From Cristatella mucedo (taxonomy: Eukaryota; Bryozoa; Phylactolaemata; Cristatellidae), in contig WPIO01000051.1 in NCBI GenBank assembly GCA_009760855.2, positions 1 through 25,000 of the forward strand: DNA of 25,000 bases, in the 5' to 3' direction. This document shows positions 1 to 10,868 of this stretch, piece after piece. Every line of letters begins with the position of its first letter. Position 1 is the stretch's first letter. The notes beneath the pieces are model-generated. The model was not told the origin of the DNA. It saw only the letters and a list, made by a program, of their open reading frames with translations, and searched no databases. A program made the position numbers and the translations under genes.

Positions 1-172
1 CCGTGATGGCACACTAGGTAAGGCGGTTGCTTTGACGACCTCGGTCCCGAGGTCTAGAGCTCGATTCCTGCGGTGCGCGATTCTTTATCGCCACTGCAAG
101 CGATGGTGATAGCCCTAAAAGGCTCTTCTGTCGCTATACAAAAAGAGGCTGTTCAATCAGCTAGGATTTTAA
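1..172 (+). mobile_element. tRNA-derived SINE, family A, copy 1
   Basis: The left end of the window cuts the first few bases of this element. A pol III box A (TGGCACACTAGGT, 7-19) and a degenerate box B (GAGCTCGATTCC, 57-68) mark a tRNA-like head. The body runs through a short inverted motif (GGTGATAGCCCTAAAAGGCT, around 103-122) to a tail ending in CAATCAGCTAGGATTT. The same head, body and tail recur in reverse at 5150-5321 and 10643-10768 and forward at 836-998, so this is a dispersed repeat and not a tRNA gene. No protein is encoded. I cannot name the parent tRNA. Confidence 0.8.
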
Positions 173-250
173 ATACACTAATGTATAAGCACATACAGAC
201 ACGTGCAGTAATACATGCATGCACACATGCGCGCACACACAAAAACACAC
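173..250. repeat. CA-rich simple sequence after SINE A copy 1
   Basis: Loose repeats of ACACA, CATGCA and GCGCACACACA follow the SINE tail directly. This may be the expanded 3' microsatellite of the SINE or later slippage. Confidence 0.5.
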
Positions 251-782
251 ACGCAGATCTTAAGTTTAGCTGCATTGGTGCATACCTGGCTCCACATGCT
301 AATGGAAATTCCTTATGAGGTTCAGAAAGTCGGAATACAAGTAGCATATGATACAGAGATTCAGAATTTTTTTATTTGAGGATATGTTGCTTCTGGTTGA
401 CATCCAGGTTAGACATGTTTTGCATAATCACTTTTTCTTGTACATGGAAGTCAGTCGAAATTCAAATCCCATTTCTAATATGCTTGTCTTCTGAAGGTAC
501 CCTGAACTAATATTCTATTGTCTGACCAATGTTATCAGTACTGCTTGACATTTCCCTTAAACATTAAAAGGAAGTGAATTAAACCAGCATAGTCAGTCAG
601 CATTTACCTCGTAACCGACCTAAGCCCCTACAATCAAGGAAGGCTTCTCTATGGGTCATGGTGACAAGACCAGAATACAAAACATGTAGGAGAAATATCG
701 GATGGAATTAGATGGTAGGGGGAGCAGCTTTGGCTAATCTATAAAGGAAAGCTAGGCTGAGTCAGCAACCTAAATAAAATAA
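251..782. other. Intronic sequence, nothing recognised
   Basis: AT-rich DNA with no convincing open frame, no repeat copy that I could match elsewhere in the window, and no RNA gene. Confidence 0.4.
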
Positions 783-835
783 ATATATACTTCGTTTGTA
801 TAGCACCCCAAGAGAACAATCTCCATCCGGGAGTT
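783..835 (-). mobile_element. SINE tail fragment (family B type tail)
   Basis: Read on the minus strand this ends GGAGATTGTTCTCTTGGGG followed by TGCTATACAAACGAAG and an AT-rich end. The same arrangement closes the family B SINEs at 12190-12335 and 21752-21899. No tRNA-like head can be seen, because a forward SINE A copy abuts it. Confidence 0.5.
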
Positions 836-998
836 TCCTGGGTCTTAACCCAGGGGTAAGGTGCTTGCTCTTCACGAATCAAGGTCGTAGGTCAGAGTCC
901 TGCAGTGGGCGATCCTTTATTGCCCCCTGCAAGCAGTGGTGATAGCCCTCAAGGCTCTTCTGCTGCTATATAAATGAGGCTGTTAAATCAGCAAACAT
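836..998 (+). mobile_element. tRNA-derived SINE, family A, copy 2
   Basis: The box B region reads GGTCAGAGTCC (890-900). It is followed by the family A body (GGGCGATCCTTTATTGCCCC, then GGTGATAGCCCTCAAGGCTC) and the tail GAGGCTGTTAAATCAGC. The head is more diverged than in copies 1 and 3. It sits head to tail with reverse-oriented SINE debris on both sides, so several insertions have piled up here. Confidence 0.65.
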
Positions 999-1014
999 TA
1001 GAATTTTTAACTTC

Positions 1015-1140
1015 ATATACGCAGCAGGGCTCGATCCCACGACATTAGTCGTTAAAAGCAAGCACTTTACTCATTTATATAGAGGCAGAAGGAGATTGCC
1101 TACAACAGGACTCAAACCCAAGGCCTGGGCCTCAGATCAG
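1015..1140 (-). mobile_element. SINE-like debris with box B remnants
   Basis: On the minus strand there are two box-B-like motifs, GGGTTTGAGTCC (near 1125-1114) and GTGGGATCGAGCCC (near 1043-1030). Between them is CTCTATATAAATGAG, which resembles the family A tail. I read this as one or two decayed SINE copies in reverse. The boundaries are uncertain. Confidence 0.4.
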
Positions 1141-2285
1141 CAAGTTATACAATTCATAAGGCATGGTTCAGGTTTATGCCTCACACTTACAGGTAAGTGG
1201 AGCAAACCATACAGCAAAGGTGTAATGTAAAGAGAGGCAAACAATTATCTGTCTAGAGAATTCGATATTGAAATTTCAAGGAACTCAAAATCAGTTTTAA
1301 AGGATTCTCTTCGGGAATAATAGTACGGTACTATGACAGCAATCCGACGATTGCTATATAAAACGACTTTATAGTCTGAGTGATACCACAATCAGTTATA
1401 TGATATGCTGTTTGGACATTACAAAATAAGCAGTATTTTCTTTGCCCTTCGGTCATTTGTGGTGTATATCAGGAATTTTCTGTGGATTTATTGCGGTTAG
1501 CTGAGTTTGGCCCATTTTGCAATGCGCTTGATTGATTGATGCCTGCTTTGTAAAGTGCAAACTAATGGAGTTTATGACATATGACATGAAAGCACCAGCA
1601 AAACTCCCATATAGCACCACCAAATGCTCATGAAAACCAACAACCATGATGTGACGATTATTTCCGAATAAGATTGCTTCCTATGTACAACTAAATACGA
1701 TCAATTAAAACAGCAGATTTTCTTAAATTCAACCCAGAGAAGTGCATAATGAAAATGCATTCCATGATCAGTTCGAAATATTCACTCACAAGAGGGCCAC
1801 CTCAAAAAAGAAGGGCAGGAAATTCTCTACAGAAAGGCCCACAGCTCTGATCACTTACGGCTCATAAAAAAACCTATGGACAAACAGCAACAAGATATCT
1901 TTGGGTCATAAACCATTTTAAGTGGTAATCAGTGAAGCAGCAAAAGTACTCAGGTGATCAGCTCCCACTGTTGATGACGGCCATGCACTAATCTGTGTAA
2001 GTAGTGGCTACGGATGGGCCAGCATTTTGTCTTAGAGACGGTGGATTCAAATCTAAAGGTCGACTCGACATATTGTTCTTTCTTTGTAGTGCTACAAGCG
2101 CCCTTTTGGAACAGTTTAGGCTATATCAACCTAGCAGGCAACTTATCCAGTATTACTCGGTAAGAATATAAACATGAAATGAGGTACAGCCCAATAAAAT
2201 AGAAACCACAGAGTTTGCAGCACCAGTGCTCAATAGTGATGTCGTATTAAATTACTAAAAAAAAAGAGCAGCATTCGCTCCTAGG
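1141..2285. other. Intronic sequence, nothing recognised
   Basis: Open frames here are short and have no family features. Around 2000-2050 there is a weak tRNA-like pattern (GGATTCAAATC) that could be a very old SINE, but no second copy supports it. Confidence 0.35.
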
Positions 2286-2556
2286 CCAACACGAGAACTT
2301 CTGGAGACCAATCAAATGCAGGGGGTGGCACAGAGCTGAATGGGCTTCGGGGAGGGGGGGGGGTGCTCGGCTCCAATGACCTTGCAAGCACTGGGCCACT
2401 GCTGTCAGCCTTGAGCCCAGTCGGCATAGTTCGGAAATAAACTTTTGCAAGCCGAACCCCCTGCCAGTGCAGCAGCCGCAAGTGATGGAGTTAGTCTACT
2501 TTAATTAATGCCCCACTTTGAGTTCTTGGATTGGACCACTGTGATGAAGAAAGTTA
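2286..2556 (-). mobile_element. Possible internal region of an LTR element
   Basis: This lies immediately downstream, on the minus strand, of the LTR and primer-binding-like site at 2557-2706. Near its end is an open frame rich in proline and serine that ends in FDWSPEVLVLA. Ty3/gypsy Gag proteins often begin with a proline-rich stretch followed by a similar aromatic/acidic motif, but the match is weak and no other Gag, protease or RT motif was seen. It is offered as the probable truncated remainder of the same insertion. Confidence 0.25.
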
Positions 2557-2706
2557 CTCACGGTCGGCGCCAAACAGTTGGCCTGCCAATTAATAGAAGG
2601 CAAAACTCCGGCCGCAAGGCGCATCTATTCCGATTTATTTCGCATTGCATTGTGAACCCTTTGCTTGCTCTTACGAGGGGTTAATTTTTGTTAATTGCTC
2701 CTAACA
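2557..2706 (-). mobile_element. Short LTR with primer-binding-like site
   Basis: Minus-strand reading. The candidate LTR starts TGTTAGGAGCAATTAAC at 2706, carries an AATAAA polyadenylation signal midway, and ends in GGCCA at 2579. That gives about 128 bases with the usual TG...CA ends. A six-base gap later comes TGGCGCCGACCGTGAG (2572-2557). It begins with TGG, the complement of a tRNA 3' CCA, as LTR-element primer sites do. I found no partner LTR in the window, so this is either a truncated element or a coincidence of motifs. Confidence 0.4.
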
Positions 2707-3774
2707 ATACCCTAGAGTGAGCACCTCACGACTTTTCCACCCGTACATAGGATGGCAGAAGAAAGCATCACGTGTCACCTGATAAGCAGTGTTCAAGAAA
2801 AGTTGTTTGACTGTCAAGGGTACAGTGATACAGCACGGCCACATGACCACTCAGGAGGCTACTGGCTGGTTTCTTGATGGAGATAACAGCCAGTCTAAGG
2901 CTTCTGCTGCAGGGCAGCCGTGCAGGCGCACATTCACAGCTCTAGCTCACTCCTAGCAAATCTGCCTTTTTTAAAGGGTAGATGCTGAGATAATACTGAA
3001 GAAATTGGGCCCAGCGATCGAATATTTGTCTAGAATACTTTTCAACGACAAAAATGTCAGAAATGGGATTTGAAGTTTCGACGATTACACGAACCCTATC
3101 TAATCCGGAAGCAATACATCTACAAAGAACAAAAATTACGATCTCAGCATCATAGGCGCCTTGATGAACCTAGGTAGATCGAGGTACATGTTTGCAGCTA
3201 CTCGAGGTCCATGCTTGTGACTTTTAAAAAGCTCCATTTACAGTGTAGCTTTGTGCCTTGTAAATCCACAACTCGGCTAATACTTTGCGGACCAGCATGA
3301 AATTTGAAATGTGAGTTCAGCTTTGCTTGAACAGCACTGAAGTAGTTATTTCTGATTTCAGCTGAATAAGTATAATTTAAAGGTAACGTAGCTAACGTAA
3401 ATTTTACCATGGAAGTCCATTATGAGCAAATGTTCATGTAAAGACCATAAGTATGCACATTACAAACATATGCATCTCTTGTCTGTAACTCCACAAAGAC
3501 TAGGTGGGCGTTATGCACCCACGTTACTGTTATGTGTATCAAAGCCTAAGCGATTTTCGGTGCAAATACCATAGCCAACAGACTCCATCTAACGAAATAA
3601 AGAGAACGTAAGAAGCATAGCTTGAGTTTCAAGACGGCAATCGAAAGAGTTAGCAGCATTTGAAGTAGCAGCTGGAAAGGATGGCAGCTGGAAAGAACAA
3701 GTAAAGGTGCATGCTCTCGGGCTAGAAGTGATGGCCAATGCTGCAGGCCTAGATTACCTTTCTCCAAAGGCGGA
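2707..3774. other. Intronic sequence, nothing recognised
   Basis: No open frame has family features and no repeat copy was matched. Base composition is typical of the rest of the intron. Confidence 0.35.
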
Positions 3775-4225
3775 GCATGAATCGAGAATAGAATAAAACA
3801 CGAAGAACCGATGCTTTGTGGAACTCAATTGCGGAACTCCCGAAGGTTACAGGTCTGCCGGTTGAGATCTGACGGATAAGATCTGACGGCATGGCATGAT
3901 CAGATAGATCTGATTCTAATCACCTAACCCTCACCAGCGATCATTATCCATGTCCCTCATGTATGATCTTGTGATTGATTGTACTGAAAGCTGTCCACAA
4001 GTCCCGCAAGATCAAGGCAGTGACGGTTCCCATCATTTGTACTAGCAAGGAGGTTGAAAGGCACACGAAGGATAGCAACCTTTGAGGATTGGTGTCACAT
4101 GAATCCCGACTCAAGTTTTCTGGATACACCATTCTCATCTAGGCTGAACAAGCTGTTCAGTGATAGTCTTTTCGAGAATCTCGGACTAAAAAGGATGAAT
4201 GAAGACTGGGCCACAACTTGCCCGG
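3775..4225 (-). pseudogene. Old LINE reverse-transcriptase relic (L2/CR1 type)
   Basis: Minus-strand frames carry pieces of a LINE reverse transcriptase in the right order. First comes LNSLFSLDENGVSRKLESGF (about 4170-4100), which fits the segment before RT motif A. Next are AILRVPFNLLASTNDG and, after a frameshift near 4040, VTALILRDLWTAFSTINHKI, which matches the motif A core (usually LDLSAAFDTxDH). Further on, VPQSIGSSCFILFSI fits the motif B segment (usually VPQGSVLGPLLF). The first motif A aspartate is intact, but stops and at least one frameshift make the piece dead. It differs clearly from the four younger LINE copies in this window. Confidence 0.6.
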
Positions 4226-5149
4226 ACCTTTGCATTGCCTTTGAATAACACCTAAACTTATTTAGGATATGAATGGCAAGACTACTAACTTTAACTTTTT
4301 TTATGGGCCTTAATTGTGGCACCCACTATGTCTTCTGAAACTGAAACCTTGGAAATTTCTCAAGCGACTCATCGCTTTAAGCTGGCACAAGTAGCGTTAT
4401 GGATGCACCAACAGGTGCTATTCTTTTCAACGACGAAGGCTAAGAGCATATCAGATGCACAGCCACAATATATGGGGAGTGCGACCATTCAGATTTATCA
4501 GGCAAATCATTCACTTACTCGTGAATTTTTTTTTGGACATGCAGGCCATATTGCAGTTGCCACTCTCCAGCTGATAAGCAATTCTCTTATGACAGGAGTT
4601 AGGAAGTCACATAATCAATGCTCCCTTCCCAACAGCCAGACAGGCTGGACCACTGGCAGCAATGTGCAGGGCACTGCTACTTTGGCCTGCAAGCAGCTGT
4701 AAGCCCAGGGACAGGCACTGTTTTCAATCGTCGCAGGAGGGGATATATAGTTGGAGGAGGAAAATCTTAAGCCGATGGTCAGAGCCTGAGCAGAAACCAG
4801 CAATATATTGTTAAGATCGATAAGAAAAAATCATATACGTGTAACGATGATCTTTTTTCCTACAACACTATACCTAAAACGAACGCACGAGGATCAAACT
4901 GGGCTGTGGTACAAAAAATCGCCTAAACGCACACATGTAGCTCGAACTTGTGCTGTGCACACTCGACCGACTAAACCTTAACCTCATGGCATACGGCAGC
5001 TTGTGCAGAGAGCTTCAACAGCCATTCACACACACTTGCTGGCTCTAGCGACTCTGATTGGCGCACTCCCCTAATCTTCAGCTCCTCCATAGTGGTTTAG
5101 GTAAAGGCACAAACATAATAATGTCCTGTCAGTGACCACGATCTACAAG
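4226..5149. other. Intronic sequence, nothing recognised
   Basis: The longest frame (4316-4702, plus strand, 128 codons) has no family motif and no start or splice context that would support a gene. I see no repeat copy here. Confidence 0.35.
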
Positions 5150-5321
5150 AAATCCTAGCTGATTAAACAGCCTCTTTTTGTATAGCGACAGAAGAGCCTT
5201 TACGGCTATCACCACCGCTTGCAGTGGCGATAAAGAATCGCCCACCGCACGAATCGAACCCACGACCTCGGGACCAAGGTCTTGAAAGCAACCGCCTTAC
5301 CTAGTGTGCCATCACGGCTCC
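5150..5321 (-). mobile_element. tRNA-derived SINE, family A, copy 3
   Basis: This is the best preserved family A copy. Reading the minus strand, box A is TGGCACACTAGGT near 5310 and box B is a perfect GGTTCGATTC (5260-5251). The body and the tail (GAGGCTGTTTAATCAGCTAGG) follow. It aligns along its length with copy 1 at 1-172, in the opposite orientation. There is no coding content. Confidence 0.85.
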
Positions 5322-6633
5322 AGATAACATATCCAACATTCACAGCAGCAACTTGGCAGTGGGACCCCAATGTTGAATCTCGACCAGACCAGAACCCAGC
5401 CCCTACCATCAAGGTCGCCAGGCAGGCTTCAAGTGGTATTGGCATCAGCTGTGCTAGCTCCCTGAGCTAGCGCATCGGGCACTCGAAAACGCAGTCAACG
5501 ATGCCGAAGTGCAAGAGTCTCGGCACCACTAGGTTCTCCGCCTCAGCTCCGGAATCTCCGGAAGCTGCTGCAGGGGATGCACAGCTGTATGAGGCTGCAC
5601 AACCTGGCACCGGCACATGGCACCAGCAGCTGGCTCCCTCTCTACATCGTTTGCATTCACTGCTTCACCGACTCACTTGACATCTACCACACGGTTTGTT
5701 TTAAGATACACGCTTAAGAACTGCCGGAGGCTGCGCTACATCTGCAGAGGAGGCCGGCGCTCTCGAGACTTTCGAATGCACACAAGCCGGCGAGACAGTC
5801 AAAATGGCAAGACAACTAGCCCTGCTGGGCAATGCCGACAACAATTACAGGCCCAGCTACCCAGGAAGGGCAGCGGTCAGCAGGTCGTCATGGCCGTGGG
5901 CATGGCTCTCAAGTTATCTCCACTCGGCTCCAGCTTGCTATCCCCTGTCCTCATGCAGCAGACAATCTGTATTCAACCATTTCCCCCAGCTTAACTTCAT
6001 CGTTGCATTGTGAAACTGATCACAACTAATGACTCATAAAACTGCTCACTGCTGTGACAGCACCGTCCACATACACATCCAGTGGCAGGTGACATATGGC
6101 GGGCGCCCTGACACACGTTAAAATAAATAAGTGTGCATCGATCGACTTAGTGAGTACCCACGACGACGCTGCATGCAGCATTTGCATCCAAGCAAACCAT
6201 TCACTGGCCAAACAGGTTATCGGCTGTCACTTCACGTCACTCCGAGGCCAGGGCCTAACCAGATGATGCTTTGCCATGGTTAGACCTCATGCGCCCCCTC
6301 ACAAACAGCACTCACGGTGTGGAGCATTCGATGGGGGCTGAGTAAGGTGGTGAGGGGATGGTCCCGAAGGACTAGCAGCTGCCCTCTTTACAACCAAGAG
6401 AAGAATGGCACCGACCAGAGCAGCCACATTTTCCAGAGTGCTGGTTGCATGTTCGGGTGTGAGGCAAGAGGCATGCAGGCCCACCGAAGCCACAATCACG
6501 GAGCATCTGCGGGCGACTAAAAGTGACCTGCCCGTGCTAGAGTGTCCAGGTCGAGCTCGACTCATGGGACACATCCTGTAACCATCCTGCGACTCTCACG
6601 AGTGACGAGCCGAGCATGTGACTTCGGGCGGCC
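5322..6633. other. Intronic sequence with GC-richer open frames
   Basis: From about 5330 to 6000 the DNA is richer in GC and has plus-strand frames at 5282-5470 and 5617-5994, but none shows a known domain. From 6220 to 6630 both strands are open over short stretches, again without motifs. The sequence adjoins the CNOT4 splice donor and is best read as intron. I found no match to the next expected CNOT4 exon. Confidence 0.35.
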
Positions 6634-6639
6634 ACTCAC
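6634..6639 (-). other. CNOT4: Splice donor of the CNOT4 RING exon
   Basis: The minus strand reads CGGAAG|GTGAGTGG across the exon end. GTGAGT is a near-consensus 5' splice site preceded by AAG. The conserved CNOT4 frame stops here, and the next codons in the open frame do not resemble the family. Confidence 0.9.
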
Positions 6640-6774
6640 CTTCCGACAGGCAGGACAAAGCCCGTTTTCGTCCGTCCGTATCCTGTGCCAGCAGAACCGG
6701 CATATCTGATAGCCACAAGTGCAAGGGAAGAAGCTGACATCGTCCACGTCCAGAGGCTCCATGCACAATGGACA
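6640..6774 (-). CDS. CNOT4: CNOT4 (NOT4) RING-finger exon
   Basis: The exon encodes 45 residues, starting CPLCMEPLDVDD and ending GLCPACRK. This is the C4C4 RING finger of CNOT4, the E3 ubiquitin ligase associated with the CCR4-NOT complex, which acts in mRNA decay and co-translational quality control. All eight zinc-binding cysteines are present, at exon residues 1, 4, 18, 20, 25, 28, 40 and 43. That is the family's characteristic all-cysteine spacing, and the leucine at residue 3 that contacts the E2 enzyme is kept. The core CGYQICRFCWHRIRTDENG is essentially invariant in animals. Both exon edges fall between codons, so the exon is in phase 0 on both sides. There is no in-frame ATG upstream, so the N-terminus lies in another exon. 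The RRM and C-terminal exons were not found and presumably lie left of the window. Flanking splice sites argue against a processed pseudogene. Confidence 0.95.
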
Positions 6775-6800
6775 CTGCAGAATGGAGACATGCAAAAGAA
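6775..6800 (-). other. CNOT4: Splice acceptor of the CNOT4 RING exon
   Basis: The minus strand reads TCTTTTGCATGTCTCCATTC then TGCAG before the exon. This is a pyrimidine-rich tract followed by CAG, directly in front of the first cysteine codon. It is a normal 3' splice site. Confidence 0.88.
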
Positions 6801-7932
<1,132 letters not shown>

Positions 7933-8285
7933 GGCAAGCACACAGACACACACACACACAGACACACACACACACACACACAGAGACACACACACACACA
8001 GAGAGACACACACACACACAGAGAGAGACACACACACACAGAGACACACACACACACAGAGACACACAAACGCGCACGCACGCACGCACAGACAAGCGCA
8101 CGCACAGACAAGCGCACGCACAGACAAGCGCACGCACAGACAAGCGCACGCACAGACAAGCGCACGCAGAGACAGATATACAGACAGACGCGCAGGCAGA
8201 CAGACAGACGCGCAGGCAGACAGGCAGGCACACACAGACACACGAACACACAGACACACGAACACACAGACACGTCTGCATACGC
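7933..8285. repeat. Compound CA-rich array (TG-rich in the transcript)
   Basis: About 350 bases of ACACAC runs broken by GAGAC, with further CAGACAGACGCG and ACACGAACACACAG units. The plus strand has no T from 7933 to about 8170. Alternating purine-pyrimidine runs are long, including GCGCACGCACGCACGCACA. Open frames on both strands across this block (up to 179 codons) are repeat artefacts. Confidence 0.95.
8091..8170. repeat. Five tandem copies of a 16-base unit
   Basis: GACAAGCGCACGCACA starts at 8091, 8107, 8123, 8139 and 8155. The first four copies are identical and the last ends CAGA. It sits inside the compound CA array. Confidence 0.95.
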
Positions 8286-10548
8286 AGCATGGACACACGT
8301 GTGCACACTAACATACAAGAGCTGCTAGAAGGAAAGTCAAAAGAAAAAGTGCACACTCAAGATCGCACAAGCATCGAGACATAGAAAAGCTTATATTATA
8401 TATACCAGGGCCTGCAAACTGATGTGTGGTGGCATGAGAATGCCACACAACAGAATGACACCAATCTTGGGGCTGCAGCAACAGCTGCTTAAATGCTTTA
8501 AAAAAAACGCCTGCTGAAATACGTTTCGAACATCGAGGTAGGCCAAATATAGACACGACATATAATGTGTCTGAAATATGTCTGTGTCTGAATATGACAT
8601 TGTCAAATTCAGACACAGTGCCGATTGCATGTCACTGATCATCGATGTGCAAACCTGAAGCTAATGGCCCAATGACAATTATTATTAATGAGGTTGGAAA
8701 ATGAATGATGCACTGAAAGCCTACTTAATGTTTCTCCCTCTGCACCAACTTAGCTGTACAAAACTGACGATACTGTATTTTTGCAGCTCTGCACTTGGTC
8801 GCATTTGAAAGCACACATGCACGGAGGCAGTACGACTAAATGCGAGCATCCTAGTGGTCAACTAAAGTCAAGGCTTTCAGCCTCAAGTCAAAGATTAAGG
8901 AACACAGTCTCAATTACTCAATGGGAAGAGTACTGGCCTAGAATACCACAGGTTAAGAGAGCACTTTTGGGATATGGCAGTTTTTTTAAACGATGCCACG
9001 GCAGACTACCGATGTACGAAGGTTAGACACAGGTCTAGATGCAGACAACCGACATGTCAGGTGCCGACTGCTTCTAAATGTAGCAATAAGCACGGTTCAC
9101 TCTCGAAAGAAACTGCTACCACGGCCAGACAGTAGCTGTTACTACTAGTGACATGCAAAACAGCGAGATACAGCACTGAGAGCCCCTCCCCCCCCTAGAA
9201 TCGGTACTCTACACACGACAAGTTCATGGTTGTCTCCACAGTGGCAGCACTGTTAGGCCGGCAGTGTCCACGGTCTGTGGGGCTCTGGGGCTGTGATTGA
9301 CATGTTTAACCAGAAGCTTTGAGGCTTCCATGAAAGGCCGGCAAAAAAGCACCACACTGACAGCTCAACAGTCAGGCATACATACCCACATCCATAGAAT
9401 GGGATGGGCTAGTGGGCTTATCGGAACTCTTAACCCTGAGGAAAATGGTCTTCAAGGAACCCAAAAACAACAACTTACTCATGCAAACTGCAGGCAGGTT
9501 TGAGCACAAGTGTTGAGAGCATTTTCCAAGTCTAGCCTTAGCTATGACCAGATGATTGTTGTCACTAACAACAGCAAGCCCTTTGCTAGCTCAATGGTTG
9601 CGAACCAAAAACACAGTAAAACCCACATCAAACGGCTCCATTGACAGTCTAAAGGTGGATGGCCTGAACTTTACAAGACAGTGAAATCGATAAATTATCG
9701 CTGGATAAACTAACGTCTATCATTTCTTAATCACCGGTGCCACAAATCACAGTGAAGCCTGAAGCTCAGCATTACCATCGTTCTCTTTGAGGCTGCATCC
9801 TTACATGCACATCATCCAGCATCTCCTATCCTTACATCCTCCATCCTTACATGCACACTGACTGCACCATGGTGCATAGTACTATCATTTGATCATGCTT
9901 CCTTTACAGCATACGCAGAGTGCTTACAAGGCTATACAAATGCATAGTATTATTAATAATATAAAACTATTTCAAGACTAGATATGCTGTGATCCTCCCT
10001 TAGTGGCTATCTATTGATGTTGGGCCACTGGCTTAACAGCTTCCGCAAGAGGTGAAGCAATTTGAGTGGGCAGTGAAGGCAATTGCTACCCCTTGAGGAC
10101 ACACGGACCAGGGCAACCCTTATGCCAGCAACGTACAAAACAGAAACTATATCCATATATACTTCCAGCCAATGAGGAACCAACATGTGCCTGCCGAAAA
10201 ACACTATGTATCTTGAGCTATAGTTGTTCACTACTTGCTGGTCTTCACCCAGATGAAAATCACGGCTTTGTGGTCCCACCCAGGCTGCAGCCATTCAGCA
10301 AGCACCTCCGACAACATAGCAGGGCACCCTGCCAACATGACTTCTGTGATGCCTGCTCAGAATTCATGGTCATAGTCATATGTGACATCCCTGCCCGGGC
10401 ACGCAAGCTTCTCGGGAGTGTGTGGCTATGCCAATTGCAGCAATTATATGCGTCACATCAAGCAAAGACTGCACAGCCTGAAGGCTCTAATGCTACCAAG
10501 CCGGTATTCTGGTGATTGCTGTTGCTGATGCAGCATCGCCATGACTAG
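8286..10548. other. Long intronic stretch, nothing recognised
   Basis: There are scattered short frames on both strands, including 10066-10515 plus and 10007-10294 minus, but none has a family motif. A small local repeat (TCCTTACATGCACA) occurs near 9790-9855. I see no SINE or LINE copy, which makes this one of the few repeat-poor parts of the window. Confidence 0.35.
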
Positions 10549-10598
10549 TATATGATAGCTGATTCAATAGCCTCATTTTTGATAAGCGACAGTCTCAT
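10549..10598 (-). mobile_element. SINE family A tail fragment
   Basis: The minus strand reads GACTGTCGCTTATCAAAAAT then GAGGCTATTGAATCAGCTAT, which matches the last 45 or so bases of family A (copy 1 near 126-170). The head is absent, so this is a 5'-truncated insertion. Confidence 0.6.
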
Positions 10599-10642
10599 TT
10601 ATTTTACTTTTAATGATTAATAAAGCATTTTAATAAATAAAT

Positions 10643-10768
10643 ACTAGCTGATTTAACAGCCTTTTTTGTATAGGGACTGAAGAGCCTAGAAGGCTATCAC
10701 CACCCTTTGCAGTGAGGATAGAGGATCGCCCTCAACAGGATTCGAACCCACGACATTTATATGTGCCT
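10643..10768 (-). mobile_element. tRNA-derived SINE, family A, copy 4 (5' truncated)
   Basis: The minus strand has a perfect box B, GGGTTCGAATCC (10748-10737). The family A body and the tail ending GGCTGTTAAATCAGCTAG follow. The box A half is replaced by unrelated AT-rich sequence, so the copy is truncated or very diverged at its 5' end. Confidence 0.75.
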
Positions 10769-10868
10769 TACCAAATTCTGTCTAGGCACTAAATAAGCTG
10801 AAAAGGGCATGTAATTTGCTTGATTAAGCATGCACAATTTCAGCACCTACAAGAACATCGAGGACAAT

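Noticed and set aside
2000-2060. tRNA-like sequence with GGATTCAAATC
   Set aside because: Box A is poor, no cloverleaf can be drawn by eye and there is no second copy to support a SINE.
4316-4702. Plus-strand frame of 128 codons
   Set aside because: No domain, no splice or start context, ordinary intronic composition; within chance for this length of DNA.
6562-6795. CNOT4 frame starting at 6795
   Set aside because: The codon there is TTG, not ATG, and the segment upstream of 6774 is a splice acceptor; the true protein start is in another exon.
8091-8170. Regular 16-base repeats as a CRISPR-like array
   Set aside because: The units are directly tandem with no spacers and lie in animal DNA.
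8407-8425. CAGGGCCTGCAAACT as a hAT (Charlie-like) terminus
   Set aside because: Only a partial match to the terminal consensus, with no partner end and only a TA-rich flank in place of a clear 8-base duplication.
10007-10515. Overlapping plus (149 codon) and minus (95 codon) frames
   Set aside because: I tried to fit transposase and RT motifs on both strands and found none.
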